Of a DNA stretch of 64,000 nucleotides, positions 1 to 10,988 are shown in pieces; within the stretch, counting starts at the first letter, position 1, and each line of letters starts with the position of its first letter. The position numbers and the translations under genes were made by a program. The notes under the pieces were generated by a model. That model made no database searches. It was not told the DNA's origin and saw only the letters and a list, made by a program, of their open reading frames with translations. The stretch is from Cryptomeria japonica (lineage: Eukaryota; Streptophyta; Pinopsida; Cupressales; Cupressaceae): contig NC_081408.1 of NCBI RefSeq assembly GCF_030272615.1, forward strand, positions 303,959,450 through 304,023,449. The letters run 5' to 3'.

Positions 1-1560
1 GATGATGGTTCAATTTGAGAAATAAGACATACATCTTCATTTTCCAATCTTCCTCTTGTCATAACTCCTTTAAATTTGTTTCCAATTATCTGATCTTCAG
101 AATGATTCTATCTTACATACCGGGGTGTCTTAGTTTGTTGTTGTTCTTCAATTACTATGGAATCCTTTGATGATACCAGGGTAACTAGATCTTCATTCTG
201 TACCGGTGGATTTAGTGTAGGTTCATTTGTCACAATTTCTGTTGCTAGTTCAGAGTCTATATACCTTGAAGTTCCTCTGAATTGTTCATCAATCTTTACA
301 TTTGTACTCTCAACAATTTTCTGCAATCTCTTATTAAAACATCTATATGCCTTGCTCTTAGATGAATAACCAAGAAATATTCCTTCATCAGTTCTAGGAT
401 CAAATTTGCCAATAAACTCATCTCTTCTAATATAACATTTACTTCCAAAAATTCTGAAATGCTTAAGAGTAGGAGTATTACCAGACCATAGTTCATGAGG
501 GGTCTTACTAGTTTCACCTTTGATGTGAACTTTGTTGAATGTATAGATAGCAGTGCTAACTGCCTCTCTCCAATATACATGTGGTAGATTTGCTTCTGAT
601 AACATACTTCTAGCTGCATCCAAGATAGTTCTATTTTTCCTTTCAACAACTCCATTTTGTTGTGTTGTCCGAGGTGCTGATAACTATCTTCTGATTCCAT
701 TCACTTCACAAAATGTATTAAAGTCCTTAGATGTGAATTCTACTCCTTGATCTGATCTTAAACATTTGATTTTCTTACCGATTTCATTTTCAACCATTGC
801 ATTGAATAGTTTGAACTTTCCAAGTGCTTCTGATTTCTCTCTGAGAAAAGTAACCTAACACATTCTAGAATAACCATCAATAATTAGCATGAAATATCTA
901 TCACCTTGTAAGCTTTTTGTTCTAGTTGGACCACATAAATCAATGTGAATTAAATCAAGAGCATTATTGGATTTTTAAGGAATACTTTTGAAACTAGCTC
1001 TAACTTGTTTTCCAAATTGACATTCCTTACAAATTGTATTCTGAGGTTTCACAATTTTAGGTAGATCTCTTACTGCCTTAGAAGTACTAATTTTTTCCAT
1101 GCAATCAAAGTTTACATGACATAGTGTGTTATGCCATAACTAACTTTCATCTATATGTGCAATTAAGCATGCCTTTTCACTGTTATTCAAATGAAAGATA
1201 TTACCTCTAGTCTGATTACCGGTTGCAATTTCCAAACCAGTTCTATTCATGATTTTGCATTTTCCATTTTTAAATCATAACTGAAATCCCTTCTCAACTA
1301 ATTGACCAACACTTAAAAGATTATGCTTTAAACCTTCAACATAGCAGACATTGTCAATGTTATGCTTACCATCAAGAGATATTGTACCCTTACCTTTGAT
1401 TGAATGGGCTTTGTCATCTCCAAATCTTACTAAACCTCCATTGTATTCTTGAAAGTTTGAGAATTTAACTTTGTCTCCTATCATATGATGTGAGCATTCT
1501 GAGTCAATGATTCGTTCATCCTTTGCTTCAACTTTAGCTGCTAGGGCTTGTTCTACCGGT
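1..1560 (-). pseudogene. Copia element 1: protease, pre-integrase, integrase and start of RT linker (decayed)
   Basis: This is the middle of a Ty1/Copia polyprotein read right to left. Near 1500 is the protease active-site region; the catalytic D-T-G of sister element 2 reads D-S-E here, so the protease is probably dead. Next come the GAG-pre-integrase zinc region and the integrase core, where stops interrupt the frame. The clearest open block is 108-623, containing the post-core segment with HELWSGNTPTLKHF and FGSKCYIRRDEF followed by the acidic linker. At 1-107 the frame continues with a GNKFKGVMTRGRL-type segment that precedes Copia reverse transcriptase, so RT lies outside the window. Decay includes single-base stops and small shifts. 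Confidence 0.9.
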
Positions 1561-1739
1561 TGAGTAGTAGGTGTCGGTTGATCCTCTATTATAGCAACAA
1601 AAACCTATCCATTGTCTGCTGGATCCTCATCAAAATCATCAGTCACACCTTCATCAGCAATGTAACAAGATTTGTCTTTTTTCTTCTTAAATCTGTATCT
1701 CTAATATTCAGGATTAGGCTTGTATGGTCTTCTTGCTTC

Positions 1740-2630
1740 TTCTCTTAGTCTAGCATGTCTATCAGGGCATCTTGAAGCCATCTGACCATTCTTATTGCAG
1801 TTAAAACATTTAAAGGGTGCTTTACCTTCATACTTACTTCCAACTGGACCTTTAGACATTTTCCTTGCAAATAGTGCCTCAAGTTCTTCAAGTTCTTCAT
1901 TCTCCTTCCTAGTTTCTTCAAGTTCTCTTGCATTAAAGGCTTTCTAGTCTGATTTGTAAAATGATGGAGTAGATGATGTTGATGCTTTAAAGGCCAAATT
2001 AGTTTTTATAGTAGCAACAGGACCAAATTCTTCAATTTCAAAGGCTGAAAGTTTTCCAATCAATGTATCCCTAGTTACTGATGTATTAGGCATTGTTCTC
2101 AACTCATTTATAGTAGTAACCTTCATTTTATATGCCAGTGGAAATCCTCTTAAGATTTTTGAAACAATTTCATCCTCACTCAAAGTTCCTCCACAACATT
2201 TAATACCCAAAACAATTTCATTTACTCTTTCCATAAAAGCAAAAATCCTTTCATCTTCTTCCATTTTCAGATGTTCATACTTGACTCAAAAGATTTCAAG
2301 TTTTGCAATCTTAAATGTGGAATCTCCTTCATTTACTGTTTCCAAATGATCCCAAATAGCTTCAGCAGTAGACCTATCTGATAATCCCATGATTTGTTGA
2401 TCGGATAATGCACTCAAAAGTGCTTCTCTTGCTTTGCAATCATTCTCTTCATCTTTAGCTAAGGTAGTTGGAGCAGTATGACCAGCTACAACAGTAGTAT
2501 AACCATTCTTTGTAACTTCCTAGATGTCTTTACCGATGCAATTTAGATGTGTCTCCATCCTGATCTTCCATATCCCATAGTTGGTTCCATCAAGTTTAGG
2601 ACTGTCCTTCCTGAAATAATTTGTAGATAT
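1740..2630 (-). pseudogene. Copia element 1: gag (decayed)
   Basis: Gag of the UBN2/DUF4219 type, homologous along its length to the gag of element 2 at 5099-6037. The expected start codon at 2628-2630 reads ATA instead of ATG, and a TGA interrupts the frame near 2284 where element 2 has an arginine codon. The longest open part is 1944-2264. The single C-X2-C-X4-H-X4-C knuckle near 1760-1810 has glutamine in place of the zinc-binding histidine. Gag would form the cytoplasmic particle that packages element RNA; this copy cannot make a working one. Confidence 0.88.
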
Positions 2631-2670
2631 TGGATCTCCTCAAGTTGTTAAACTTCTGCAAAAGAGGACT

Positions 2671-2684
2671 AAGTTCTGATACCA
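2671..2684 (-). other. Primer binding site of element 1 (initiator Met tRNA type)
   Basis: On the minus strand the sequence TGGTATCAGAAC lies two bases inside the LTR edge. It matches the usual Copia primer site complementary to the 3' end of plant initiator tRNA-Met, with one difference from TGGTATCAGAGC. It fixes the orientation of the element and the inner edge of its 5' LTR. Confidence 0.9.
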
Positions 2685-2686
2685 AT

Positions 2687-3746
2687 TGTTACGTCCCGGA
2701 GACAACTAAGAGGGGGGGGTGAATCAGTTGTCAAATAGATTCAAACCAAAAACTAATTAACCAACTTGATACTTAATACCGGTAAACCAGTTAAGTATGT
2801 CGGTAGACAGTGTTAAGAGTAAATTATTATATTGATAAGGATTAATGCATGAAACATAAAAATAAAGTCATCCACAACACATAACACCAATATTTGTATG
2901 TGGAAACCCTGTAAGGGGAAAAACCACAGTGGGAAACCTTACCCACAATTAGATGATACTATTGTAGATAGTAAGTGTACATAAATGGGGTCTGCACATG
3001 TAGAAAGGCCAACAGCCTAGAGCTCACTACTCAATCACAAAATGGGAGTCACACTGATTACAGTTGGATGGTTAAATCCAATAAGAATGTACTACACAAA
3101 ATAGCATCTTCATATGCTGGATTCAGTACTGGTGTAATGCTGATATGCTTATACAAAAACCTAGCTTCACCTTCAAATGATGTCTTCATGTATACCTCTA
3201 CTTAATCTTCCATATACCTTCACTCAATTCTTTTTCGCATTCCACACTTGATCTTACAAATAAGATCTTAAATTTATACCATACCCTAAGACCAAATTTA
3301 GTAGGTCGGCTCTACAAGATATTACAATAAAAAAATTTAACATACAATATAATATCTGATGCAATAACTGATTAAATATGTCAGCTTAATGCATTTTCAT
3401 CAATAATAAATCATCTCCATATCGTGCCATGTTGATCTGGTAAAGATAAACCTACCGGTGTAACCCTAGATAACCCTGGACCTATTTGCCGGTAAAAGTA
3501 AATATGCAAATATTAATATACCAATGATCAATTATTCAAAACAAAGTGTCCACACAATGTCTTCAACATTATCAAGTGTCTTCCATATCATTCCAGGTAC
3601 TGGTGAACATTATATCCTACCGGTGAACCATATACCAGTAACTATGTAATAGTTACTTGCTTGTCAGTGAATGTTGCTGGATCTCCAAAGTGCTTGTTTT
3701 TAGTAGGTGTTGACATCAATGACAAAACCATACCAAAATACCAACA
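2687..3746 (-). repeat. 5' LTR of Copia element 1 (1060 bp)
   Basis: The block runs from TGTTACGTCC to ACCAACA and lines up along its length with the LTR at 6094-7152. The end next to the primer site carries a stem of 7 bp (2701-2707 with 2726-2732) around a G-run and GTGAAT. At 3747 the sequence passes directly into integrase sequence of element 2, which shows that element 1 is inserted in element 2. The duplicated target should read aaaac (3747-3751); the other copy would be off the left edge. Confidence 0.88.
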
Positions 3747-5016
3747 AAAACATCTATATGCCTTGCTCTTAGATGAGTAACCAAGAAATATTCCTTCATC
3801 ACTTCTACGATCAAATTTGCCAATATACTCATCTCTTCTAATATAACATTTACTTCCAAAAATTATGAAATATTTAAGTGTAGGAGTATTACCAAACCAT
3901 AGTTCATGAGGGGTCTTACCAGTTTCATTTTTTATGTGAACTTTGTTGAATGTATAGACCAATGTGCTAACTGCTTCTCTCCAATACACGTGGTAAATTT
4001 GCTTCTGATAACATACTTCTTGCTACATCCAAGATAGTTTTGTTTTTCCTTTCAACAACTCCATTCTGTTGTAGTGTCTGAGGTGCTAATAGTTGTCTTC
4101 TGATTCCATTCACTTCATAGAATGTATTAAAGTCCTTAGATGTGAATTCTCCTCCTTGATCTGATCTTAAGCATTTGATTTTCTTACCAGTTTCATTTTC
4201 AACCATTGCATTGAATAGTTTGAACTTTCCAAGTGCTTCTGATTTTTCTTTGAGAAAAGTAACCCAACACACTCTAGAATAGTCATCAATGATTAGCATG
4301 AAATATATATCACCTTATAAGCTTTTAGTTCTAGCTGGACCACATAAATCAGTGTGAATCAATTCAAGATCATTATTGGATTTTTCTGGAATACATTTGA
4401 AACTAGCTCTAACTTGTTTTCCAAATTGACATTCCTTACATATTGTATTCTGAGGTTTGACAAATTTAGGTAGATATCTAATTGCCTTAGTAGTACTGAT
4501 CTTTACCATACAATCAAAGTTTACATGACAGAGTCTCTTATGCCATAACCAACTTTCATCTATATGTGCAATCAAGCATGTCTTTTCACTGTTATTCAAA
4601 TGAAAGATATTACCTCTAGTCTAATTACCAGTCACAATTTCCAAACCAGTTCTATTCATGATTTTGCATTTTCCATTTTTAAATTGTAACTGAAATCCTT
4701 TCTCAACTAATTGACCAACACTTAAAAGATTATACTTTAATCCTTCAACATAGTAAACATTGTCAGTGTTATGCTTACCATCAAGAGATATTGTACCCTT
4801 ACCTTTGATTGAACAGGCTTTGTCATCTCCAAATCTTACTAAACCTCCATTGTATTCTTGAAAGTTCAAGAACTTACCTTTATCTCCTGTCATATGATGT
4901 GAGCATCCTGTGTCAATGATCCATTCATCCTTTATTTCAACTTTAGCTACTAGGGCTTGTTCTACCAGTTGAGAAGTAGGTGTCGGTTGATCTTCTGTTA
5001 TAGCAATAAAACCCAT
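3747..5016 (-). pseudogene. Copia element 2: protease to integrase (decayed, cut by element 1)
   Basis: Protease with an intact DTG followed by CSHHMTGD lies in 4621-5016. The pre-integrase block with paired H and C residues (WHKRLCH, CKECQFGK) is 4315-4599. The integrase core is 3967-4299, with DDYSR, RSDQGGEF and QNGVVERKN carrying the D, D and E of the catalytic triad. A short frameshift near 3985 leads into the post-core segment, which stops being Copia sequence at 3747. TAG ends the first block where element 1 still has CAG, and TAA ends the second where element 1 has CAA. Integrase would insert the cDNA; this copy is inactive. Confidence 0.92.
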
Positions 5017-5098
5017 CCATTGTCTGTTGGATCCTCATCAAAATCATCAGTCACACCTTCATCAACAATGTAACAAGATTTGTCTTTTTTCTTCTTAA

Positions 5099-6037
5099 AT
5101 CTATATCTCTGATATTCAAGATTAGGCTTGTATGTCTTCTAGCTTCTTCTCTTAGTCTAGCATGTCTATCAGGGCATCTCAAAGCCATATGACCAATCTT
5201 ATTGCAGTTAAAACATTTAAAGGGTGCTTTACCTTCAAATTTACTTCCTATTGGACCTTTAGGCATTTTCCTTGCAAATAGTGCTTCAAGTCCTTCAAGT
5301 TCTTCATTTTCTTTCCTGCTTTCTTCAAGTTCTCTTGCATAAAAGGCTTTCCAATCAGATTTGTGAAATGATGGAGCAGATGATGTTGATGCTTTAAGGG
5401 CTAAATCTGTCTTAATAGTAGCAACAAGACCAAATTCTTCAATTTCAAAAGTTGAAAGTTTCCCAATCAATGTATCCCTAGTTACTGATGTATTAGGCAT
5501 TGTTCTCAACTCATTTATAGTAGTAACCTTCATTTTATATGTTGGTGGTAATCCTCTTAAAACTTTTGAAACAATTTCATCCTCACTTAAGGTTCATCCA
5601 CAACATTTAATACCCAAAACAATTTCATTTACTCTTTCCATAAAAGCAGAAATCCTTTCATGTTCTTCCATTTTTAGATGTTCATACCTAACCCGAAAGC
5701 TTTCAAGTTTTGCAATTTTAACTATGGAATATCCTTCATTCAGTGTTTCCAAATGATTCCAAATAGCTTTAGCAGTAGACCTATCTAATAATCCCATGAT
5801 TTGTTGATCTGATAATGCACTCAAAAGTGCTTCTCTTGCTTTGCAATCATTTTCCTCATCTTTAGCCAAGGTAGTTGGACTGGGCTGACTAGGTACAGTA
5901 GCAGTGTAACCTTTCTTTGTAACTTCCCAGATGTCTTTACCATTGCAATTTAAATGTGTCTCCATTCTGATCTTCCATATACCATAGTTGGTTCCATCAA
6001 GTTTAGGACTATCCTTCCTGAAATAATTAATAGACAT
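5099..6037 (-). pseudogene. Copia element 2: gag (decayed)
   Basis: The start at 6037 gives MSINYFRKDSPKLDGTNYG, a typical start of Copia gag with the UBN2 region following. A TGA at 5594-5596 breaks the frame where element 1 has a glycine codon, and the frame resumes to the CCHC knuckle CFNCNKIGHMALRC near 5180-5220. A one-base loss near 5137 relative to element 1 separates gag from protease. Gag and pol were originally one reading frame, as is usual in Copia. Confidence 0.9.
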
Positions 6038-6080
6038 TGGATCTCCTCAAGTTGTTAAACTTTTGTAAAAGAGGACTAGG

Positions 6081-6091
6081 CTCTGATACCA
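6081..6091 (-). other. Primer binding site of element 2
   Basis: TGGTATCAGAG on the minus strand, two bases from the LTR edge, matches the complement of the initiator tRNA-Met 3' end. Confidence 0.92.
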
Positions 6092-6093
6092 AT

Positions 6094-7152
6094 TGTTAGG
6101 TCCTTGAGACAACTGAGAGGGAGGGTGAATCAGTTGTCAAATAAATTCAAACCAAAAACAACTTAACCAACTTAATGCTTAATACTGGTAAACCAGTTAA
6201 GTATGTCGGTAGACAGTTTTAACAGTTAATTGCTATACCGGTAAAGATTAATGCATGAAACATAAACACAAAGTCATTCACAACACATGACACCAGTATT
6301 TGTACGTGGAAACCCTGTAAGGGGAAAAACCATGGTGGGAAACCTTACCCACAATCAGATGATACTACTGTAGATAGTAAGTGTACATAAATAGGGTCTA
6401 CACATGCAGAAAGGCCAACAACCTAGAGCTCACTGCTCAATCACAAAAGGGAGTCACACTGACTACAGTTGGATGGTTAAATCCAATAAGAATTTACTGC
6501 ACAAAATAGCATCTTCATATGCTAGATTCAGTACTGGTATAATGCTGATATGATTTCACAAAAACCTAGCTTCACCTTCAAATGATGTCTTCATCTATTG
6601 CACTGCTTAATCTTGCATATACCTTCACACAATTCTTTTTCGCATTCCACACTTGATCTTACAAATATGATCTTACCTTTATACCATAACCTAAGACCAA
6701 TTTTAGTAGGTTGACTCTACAAGATATTACAATAAAATAATTTTACAAATAATATAATATCCGATGCAATAACTGATTGAACATGTCGGCTTAATGCATT
6801 TACAACAATAATTAATCATTTCCATAGCATGCCATGCTGCTCTGGAAAAGATAAACCTGTCAGTGTAACCCTAGGTAACCCTTGACCTATTTGCCGGTAA
6901 AAGCAAATATGCAAATATGAATATACCAATGATTAATTCATTAAGATAAGATGTCCACATGATGTCTTTGATATTACCAAGTGTCTTCCATATCATTTCA
7001 AGTGTTGGTGATCATTATATCCTACCGGTGAACCATATACCAATAACTGTGCAATAGTTACTTGATTGCCGATGAATGTTGTTGGATCTCCAAAGCGCTA
7101 GTGTTTTAGTAGGTGTTGACATCAATGACAAAACCATACCAAAATACCAATA
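6094..7152 (-). repeat. 5' LTR of Copia element 2 (1059 bp)
   Basis: It starts TGTTAGGTCC and ends ACCAATA, where the expected terminal CA has become TA. It is collinear with the LTR at 2687-3746. The primer-site end holds a perfect 9-bp stem (6108-6116 with 6130-6138) around a purine-rich loop. The predicted outer target duplication starts at 7153 (gacta); its partner is not in the window. Confidence 0.88.
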
Positions 7153-8700
7153 GACTAATGATGTAAAAAGGGATTATTTGGGACTATTTAGGAGAATCTA
7201 GGATGATTTGATGTTATTTGGGGTCATTTGACCAAGTATAACAAAATTTGTAAAAATCTTGCAAAAGTTGCATTGCAACTTTGCACGTTAATGTTGCAAA
7301 AATTTTAAAAGGAAACCCAACGGTCATCCACTTTGAAAATTAGTTGGGAAGCACTGGTAACTTACTTAGACATGTTTAAATTCCTCCCTTTGGGTCGAGG
7401 CAAGGGGTAGATAATTTTTTTTGAAGTGATTCAATACAAACAATTCGATTTTCCTTCAATTTTCTTGTTCCTTCGTGTAGCAACAATTTGTACTCATTTG
7501 TACAGTGCTTTTGTAGTACCCTTACTCATTTGAACTGATATTTTGTTCTTATTATTCTCAGTGGATACATTATCATTGGTTATTTAGAATTATATAACAT
7601 TGTTCCATGTTTTATCTGATTATGAGACATATGATTTATTTGCAGTATTTATGTACTTACATTTTATGGCATTATATGGTTCATTGCTATGTACTGATGC
7701 TTTATTTCATTTATGCACTGTGTGTTGTGTATCTACGAGTGTATGGGATGCATGGGGATGATTTTCCTTCACTCATCTTGGTGAGACAGGGAACATCGCG
7801 AATCTCCTTCATCAGTGTGTATGTTGAAATTTCTATATATGTATATATGCATGTGTGGTTGGTGATGCAGGATGTTGCAGGTACAAGTACCGGGTAGGTA
7901 CGAGGTAACGTCTCCACTTGGCTACACAGGTCTGAGTGTGCCTTATATTTTCCAATGGAAGTGAAGGAGATAGTAGTTGACCCTATTTTTAGTCAGTTAC
8001 ACTTGGGTGAGTGCCTTCAGTTAGTCATTCTGTCAATTGGTTTGGTCTTCATATTTTATTGTTTGATCTTTATAAAAGTCGCATGATGCTTGCTCAGTTT
8101 ACGTGTCCAGTTTTCCCAATTTTTGTATGTCATTGGTAAATGTTACATTTATTACATCCATAAGAGTAAAGAGTAGTTTTGGTAATTGGAGGAAAAAGAA
8201 TCAAGTGATCTAGTGACTTAATATTGTTTATAAAGGACGAGTTAATATCTTGGTATGAGTTGATATGAATTTTATCAACTTGTTAGCTCGATAGTTGCAA
8301 TTCGATCGTTTGAATATATGTAAGAACATAATATACTCAGAAGGCAATAGTCACTTATAAGTAGTTATTGGAGTTAAGATAAGGTGATCGTATTATCAAT
8401 AATTGATATCACCCATCGGGTTATTGTGTTTTTGTATATGCATGTATATAATTAGAATTATAAATATATCATATTTAATAAACTTTTCAAACGTGTAATA
8501 TATATAGTTCAATTGTTTGAATATATATATATCAAAAGCCACTCATTATAAATATTGGAAACCAAAATATACATTTACAAATATAATTTGCTAAGAAGGA
8601 TTAATATTTAAATATTTATATTAATTAAAGTCATTAATTAATTATTAAAAATATAATAATGAAATTAAAATAAAACAAATTTTAAAAAAGGTAATGGCGG
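7153..8700. other. Unassigned DNA outside Copia element 2
   Basis: I see no convincing gene here. Short open frames around 7607-7917 overlap on both strands and show no protein-like pattern. The stretch 8400-8700 is strongly AT-rich. Part of 7150-7450 resembles old LTR sequence in composition, but I could not find matching ends. Confidence 0.5.
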
Positions 8701-8729
8701 GTTTTAAGTTTAAGTAAACTAATAATTGT

Positions 8730-8755
8730 GGTGGTCGATAGTAATATCGACCACC
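8730..8755. repeat. Perfect 10-bp inverted repeat
   Basis: The arms GGTGGTCGAT (8730-8739) and ATCGACCACC (8746-8755) are exact reverse complements with a 6-base loop. They stand at the junction between AT-rich DNA and a C-rich block. A similar sequence, ggtcggtattaccaccgac, follows at about 8774-8792. Confidence 0.8.
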
Positions 8756-8784
8756 CCCCTTAATATAGGGAGGGGTCGGTATTA

Positions 8785-9040
8785 CCACCGACTACCCTCC
8801 TCCCTTTCATTATACACATCTCCTCTCATTTTTAATAAAGGCTTCTCCATGTGCAGCGGACAACGACACCCCTCCTCCCTTTTTATGAAACATACTCCAC
8901 GTTGCAAGCTGGAACTTTCATGGTTAATGTTGTCCCAATCACCATGTAGCAGATCCAATACAGTAGTGGGCAAGTTTAAAGGTAAGTTGTTTGAATTAAG
9001 GTAGGCGTAGTAGACTCCACCGACTACCCTCCTCCTTCTT
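8785..9040. repeat. Three diverged copies of a pyrimidine-rich unit
   Basis: The string CCACCGACTACCCTCCTCC occurs at 8785-8803 and again at 9017-9035, each followed by a similar TTATAC-CACAT-CTCC stretch. A third, weaker copy begins near 8862. The spacing is irregular, so this is not a clean tandem array. No coding role is apparent. Confidence 0.5.
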
Positions 9041-10541
9041 ATACCACATACTCCCTCTAACACTGTAGCCAGCGAGCAATGTGATGTTTCCTTCATTTAT
9101 CATTGCAGTTAGCAGGTAAAGACACCTCTCACTGTTTAGAGCGATAATCTACCACTTCTCCACGTTGATTCACTCACCGCCTAAGTAGAAAGTGACACCA
9201 ATTTATATGCAACCATATCCATTCAGGTATGTCATGGAAGGAATTAATGAAGGGTTAAGAGGTAATGTAGGGAGTAACTTGGAGAATAATGTGGTTTACC
9301 AACCCATGCAAACCCATCCATATCCACCATTATCAATGTGTATTAGATAGTTATTTAATTTTCTCATTTTTAGGAAGTTATTTTTAGTAAAGTCGACTTA
9401 GTCTTGGAGTTAAAAGCCTCATGGATAAATTATTAATATGGAATTAACCACTTAAGCGGTGTGGTGTCATGAAATGCTTAATGCATAACTCTACATGGTG
9501 AACACATAGGTGTTCATATACGATTAGGACTATTATGATGCAATTAGATCTTGAGTGGTGTCACTTAGAGTCAATCCACCTCTAGTAGAGGTAGCCTGAA
9601 AGTAGGAAAGAGGGTAGATGACAACCTTATATATATAGACCATTGAGTTGGAAGAGAAGGAGAGGTGAGATGCAACGAAGGATTGGAGAAGTTATTTTTG
9701 TGGCATCCAAGGAAGGATGTTGGATTGTAGAAAGAAGAATAGAGTTAGAGAGGATAGTGTTTTTATAGTATCAAGAGAGTTGTTTAGAAAGGATAGTGTT
9801 TGATAGTATCAAGAGAGTTGTTTGTCTATTTCTTTGATAGAGTTGGAAAGTATTGGTGAAAAGGATTGCAAGCAAGGCACATTTATCGGCGAGAGGGCGT
9901 TAAGGTCTTGCATATTGATCAACACTTCAAATAGGTCAGGAATTTCTTAGTTTACGATCCTTAATATTTACAATCTCTGTTATATGTCATGCTATTGTCT
10001 TGCTTATGAAATAGTTATGGTTATGTTTTATTTATCGTTAGGGATTGTTAAATAAAATCATATAATAGAAGTTATGATTACGTTATGACTATAGAAGTGG
10101 AATAGTGTTTAAGTTCAAATTTCACACTTGTTATTATATGGAAGAAATGTATTATGTCTTATTGTAAGACTTCCTTGATGAAATAAATATATTTATTTTA
10201 ATCTTCATCTATTGTATAAATGGAAATTATCAAGGTGGCGTACCTATAGTAGATAAAAAGAGTAATTGAACTCTTAAACTTGTCAATAAGTGTAAAATTC
10301 TGTGTTATACCGACCATATTGTTCTTCGTGCCTTGACAACGTATATTTGTATTGCAAGTAAATTTTGTGATAGGTGTTGGTACAAAAGATTAAACCTTGT
10401 TTTATATGGTGGTCGCAACTAAGTACATTAAGTCATGTTATCAGTATGTCTTGTGTGTTGTGTCTTGGCCAGTTATTTAGATGTATAACCTTAAGGAAAT
10501 GAGCCACTGTGAATTGTTCATAATGGTCAACCTTAGGTTAG
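9041..10541. other. Unassigned DNA with a TATA-like site and a short tandem duplication
   Basis: A TATATATA-type site lies at about 9629-9636. A unit of about 39 bp containing ggatagtgtt and tatcaagagagttgttt is present twice at 9750-9823. The combination resembles the promoter part of an old LTR, but I could not define ends, primer site or coding sequence. Confidence 0.4.
9750..9823. repeat. Two-copy tandem repeat, period about 39 bp
   Basis: The start ggatagtgt recurs at 9752 and 9791, and both copies end in tatcaagagagttgttt. The second copy differs by a small internal deletion in a T-run. Confidence 0.75.
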
Positions 10542-10730
10542 TGTAGCGTCCTAAAATTGCGACACTTGCAATTTCGACTGCATTTCGGTCTTCACGATGG
10601 CGACGCAACATGCAACCTGAATGGAGACCCTGAAACTTGCTCACGACACTAAAAACTGCATTTTTCAAGCACCCTGGCCTGAACCTCCTTGCACCCTGAT
10701 GTCCCGGGAGGTGGGACCAGAGCGCCCAGC

Positions 10731-10754
10731 GCCCTGGTCCCTCAGGACCAGGGC
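10731..10754. repeat. GC-rich perfect hairpin inside the long LTR
   Basis: GCCCTGGTCC and GGACCAGGGC are exact reverse complements separated by CTCA. The module CCCAGCGCCCTGGTCC occurs directly before the loop and again at about 10755-10770, so a GC-rich unit has been duplicated here in AT-rich surroundings. Confidence 0.8.
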
Positions 10755-10895
10755 ACCCAGCGCCCTGGTCCCTGGGTCCTATTTTGGGCCCGGTCTCCTA
10801 AGGGGTCTCGGGTCTTTTTGTTTGCAATTTGGAAATTAACTTTCCCTGGTCGGCCTAAGGTCGGGAAAATCAGTCTATCAGCCCTAAATGACAAG

Positions 10896-10903
10896 TATAT
10901 AAA
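10896..10903 (+). promoter_or_regulatory. TATA box of the long LTR
   Basis: TATATAAA stands just downstream of the GC-rich modules, the usual place for an LTR promoter. Transcription would start about 30 bases further on, around 10930. This is inferred from sequence only. Confidence 0.55.
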
Positions 10904-10955
10904 TGACATTTTCCTCTTTCATTCGATATGATGGAAAAGGCGTGGAAACTATACT

Positions 10956-10988
10956 CAAGCATTCAAGCATTCAAGCATTCAAGCATTC
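10956..10988. repeat. 8-bp tandem repeat, four copies
   Basis: The unit CAAGCATT is repeated four times without a mismatch, just after the presumed transcription start of the long LTR. Confidence 0.9.

Noticed and set aside
7607-7917. Overlapping small ORFs that might be a host gene
   Set aside because: Both strands give frames of similar size with low-complexity, Y- and T-rich content; no start context, motif or continuation was found.
10621-10931. Proline-rich ORFs in the GC-rich part of the long LTR
   Set aside because: Two overlapping frames result from GC-rich direct and inverted repeats upstream of a TATA box; no protein family fits.
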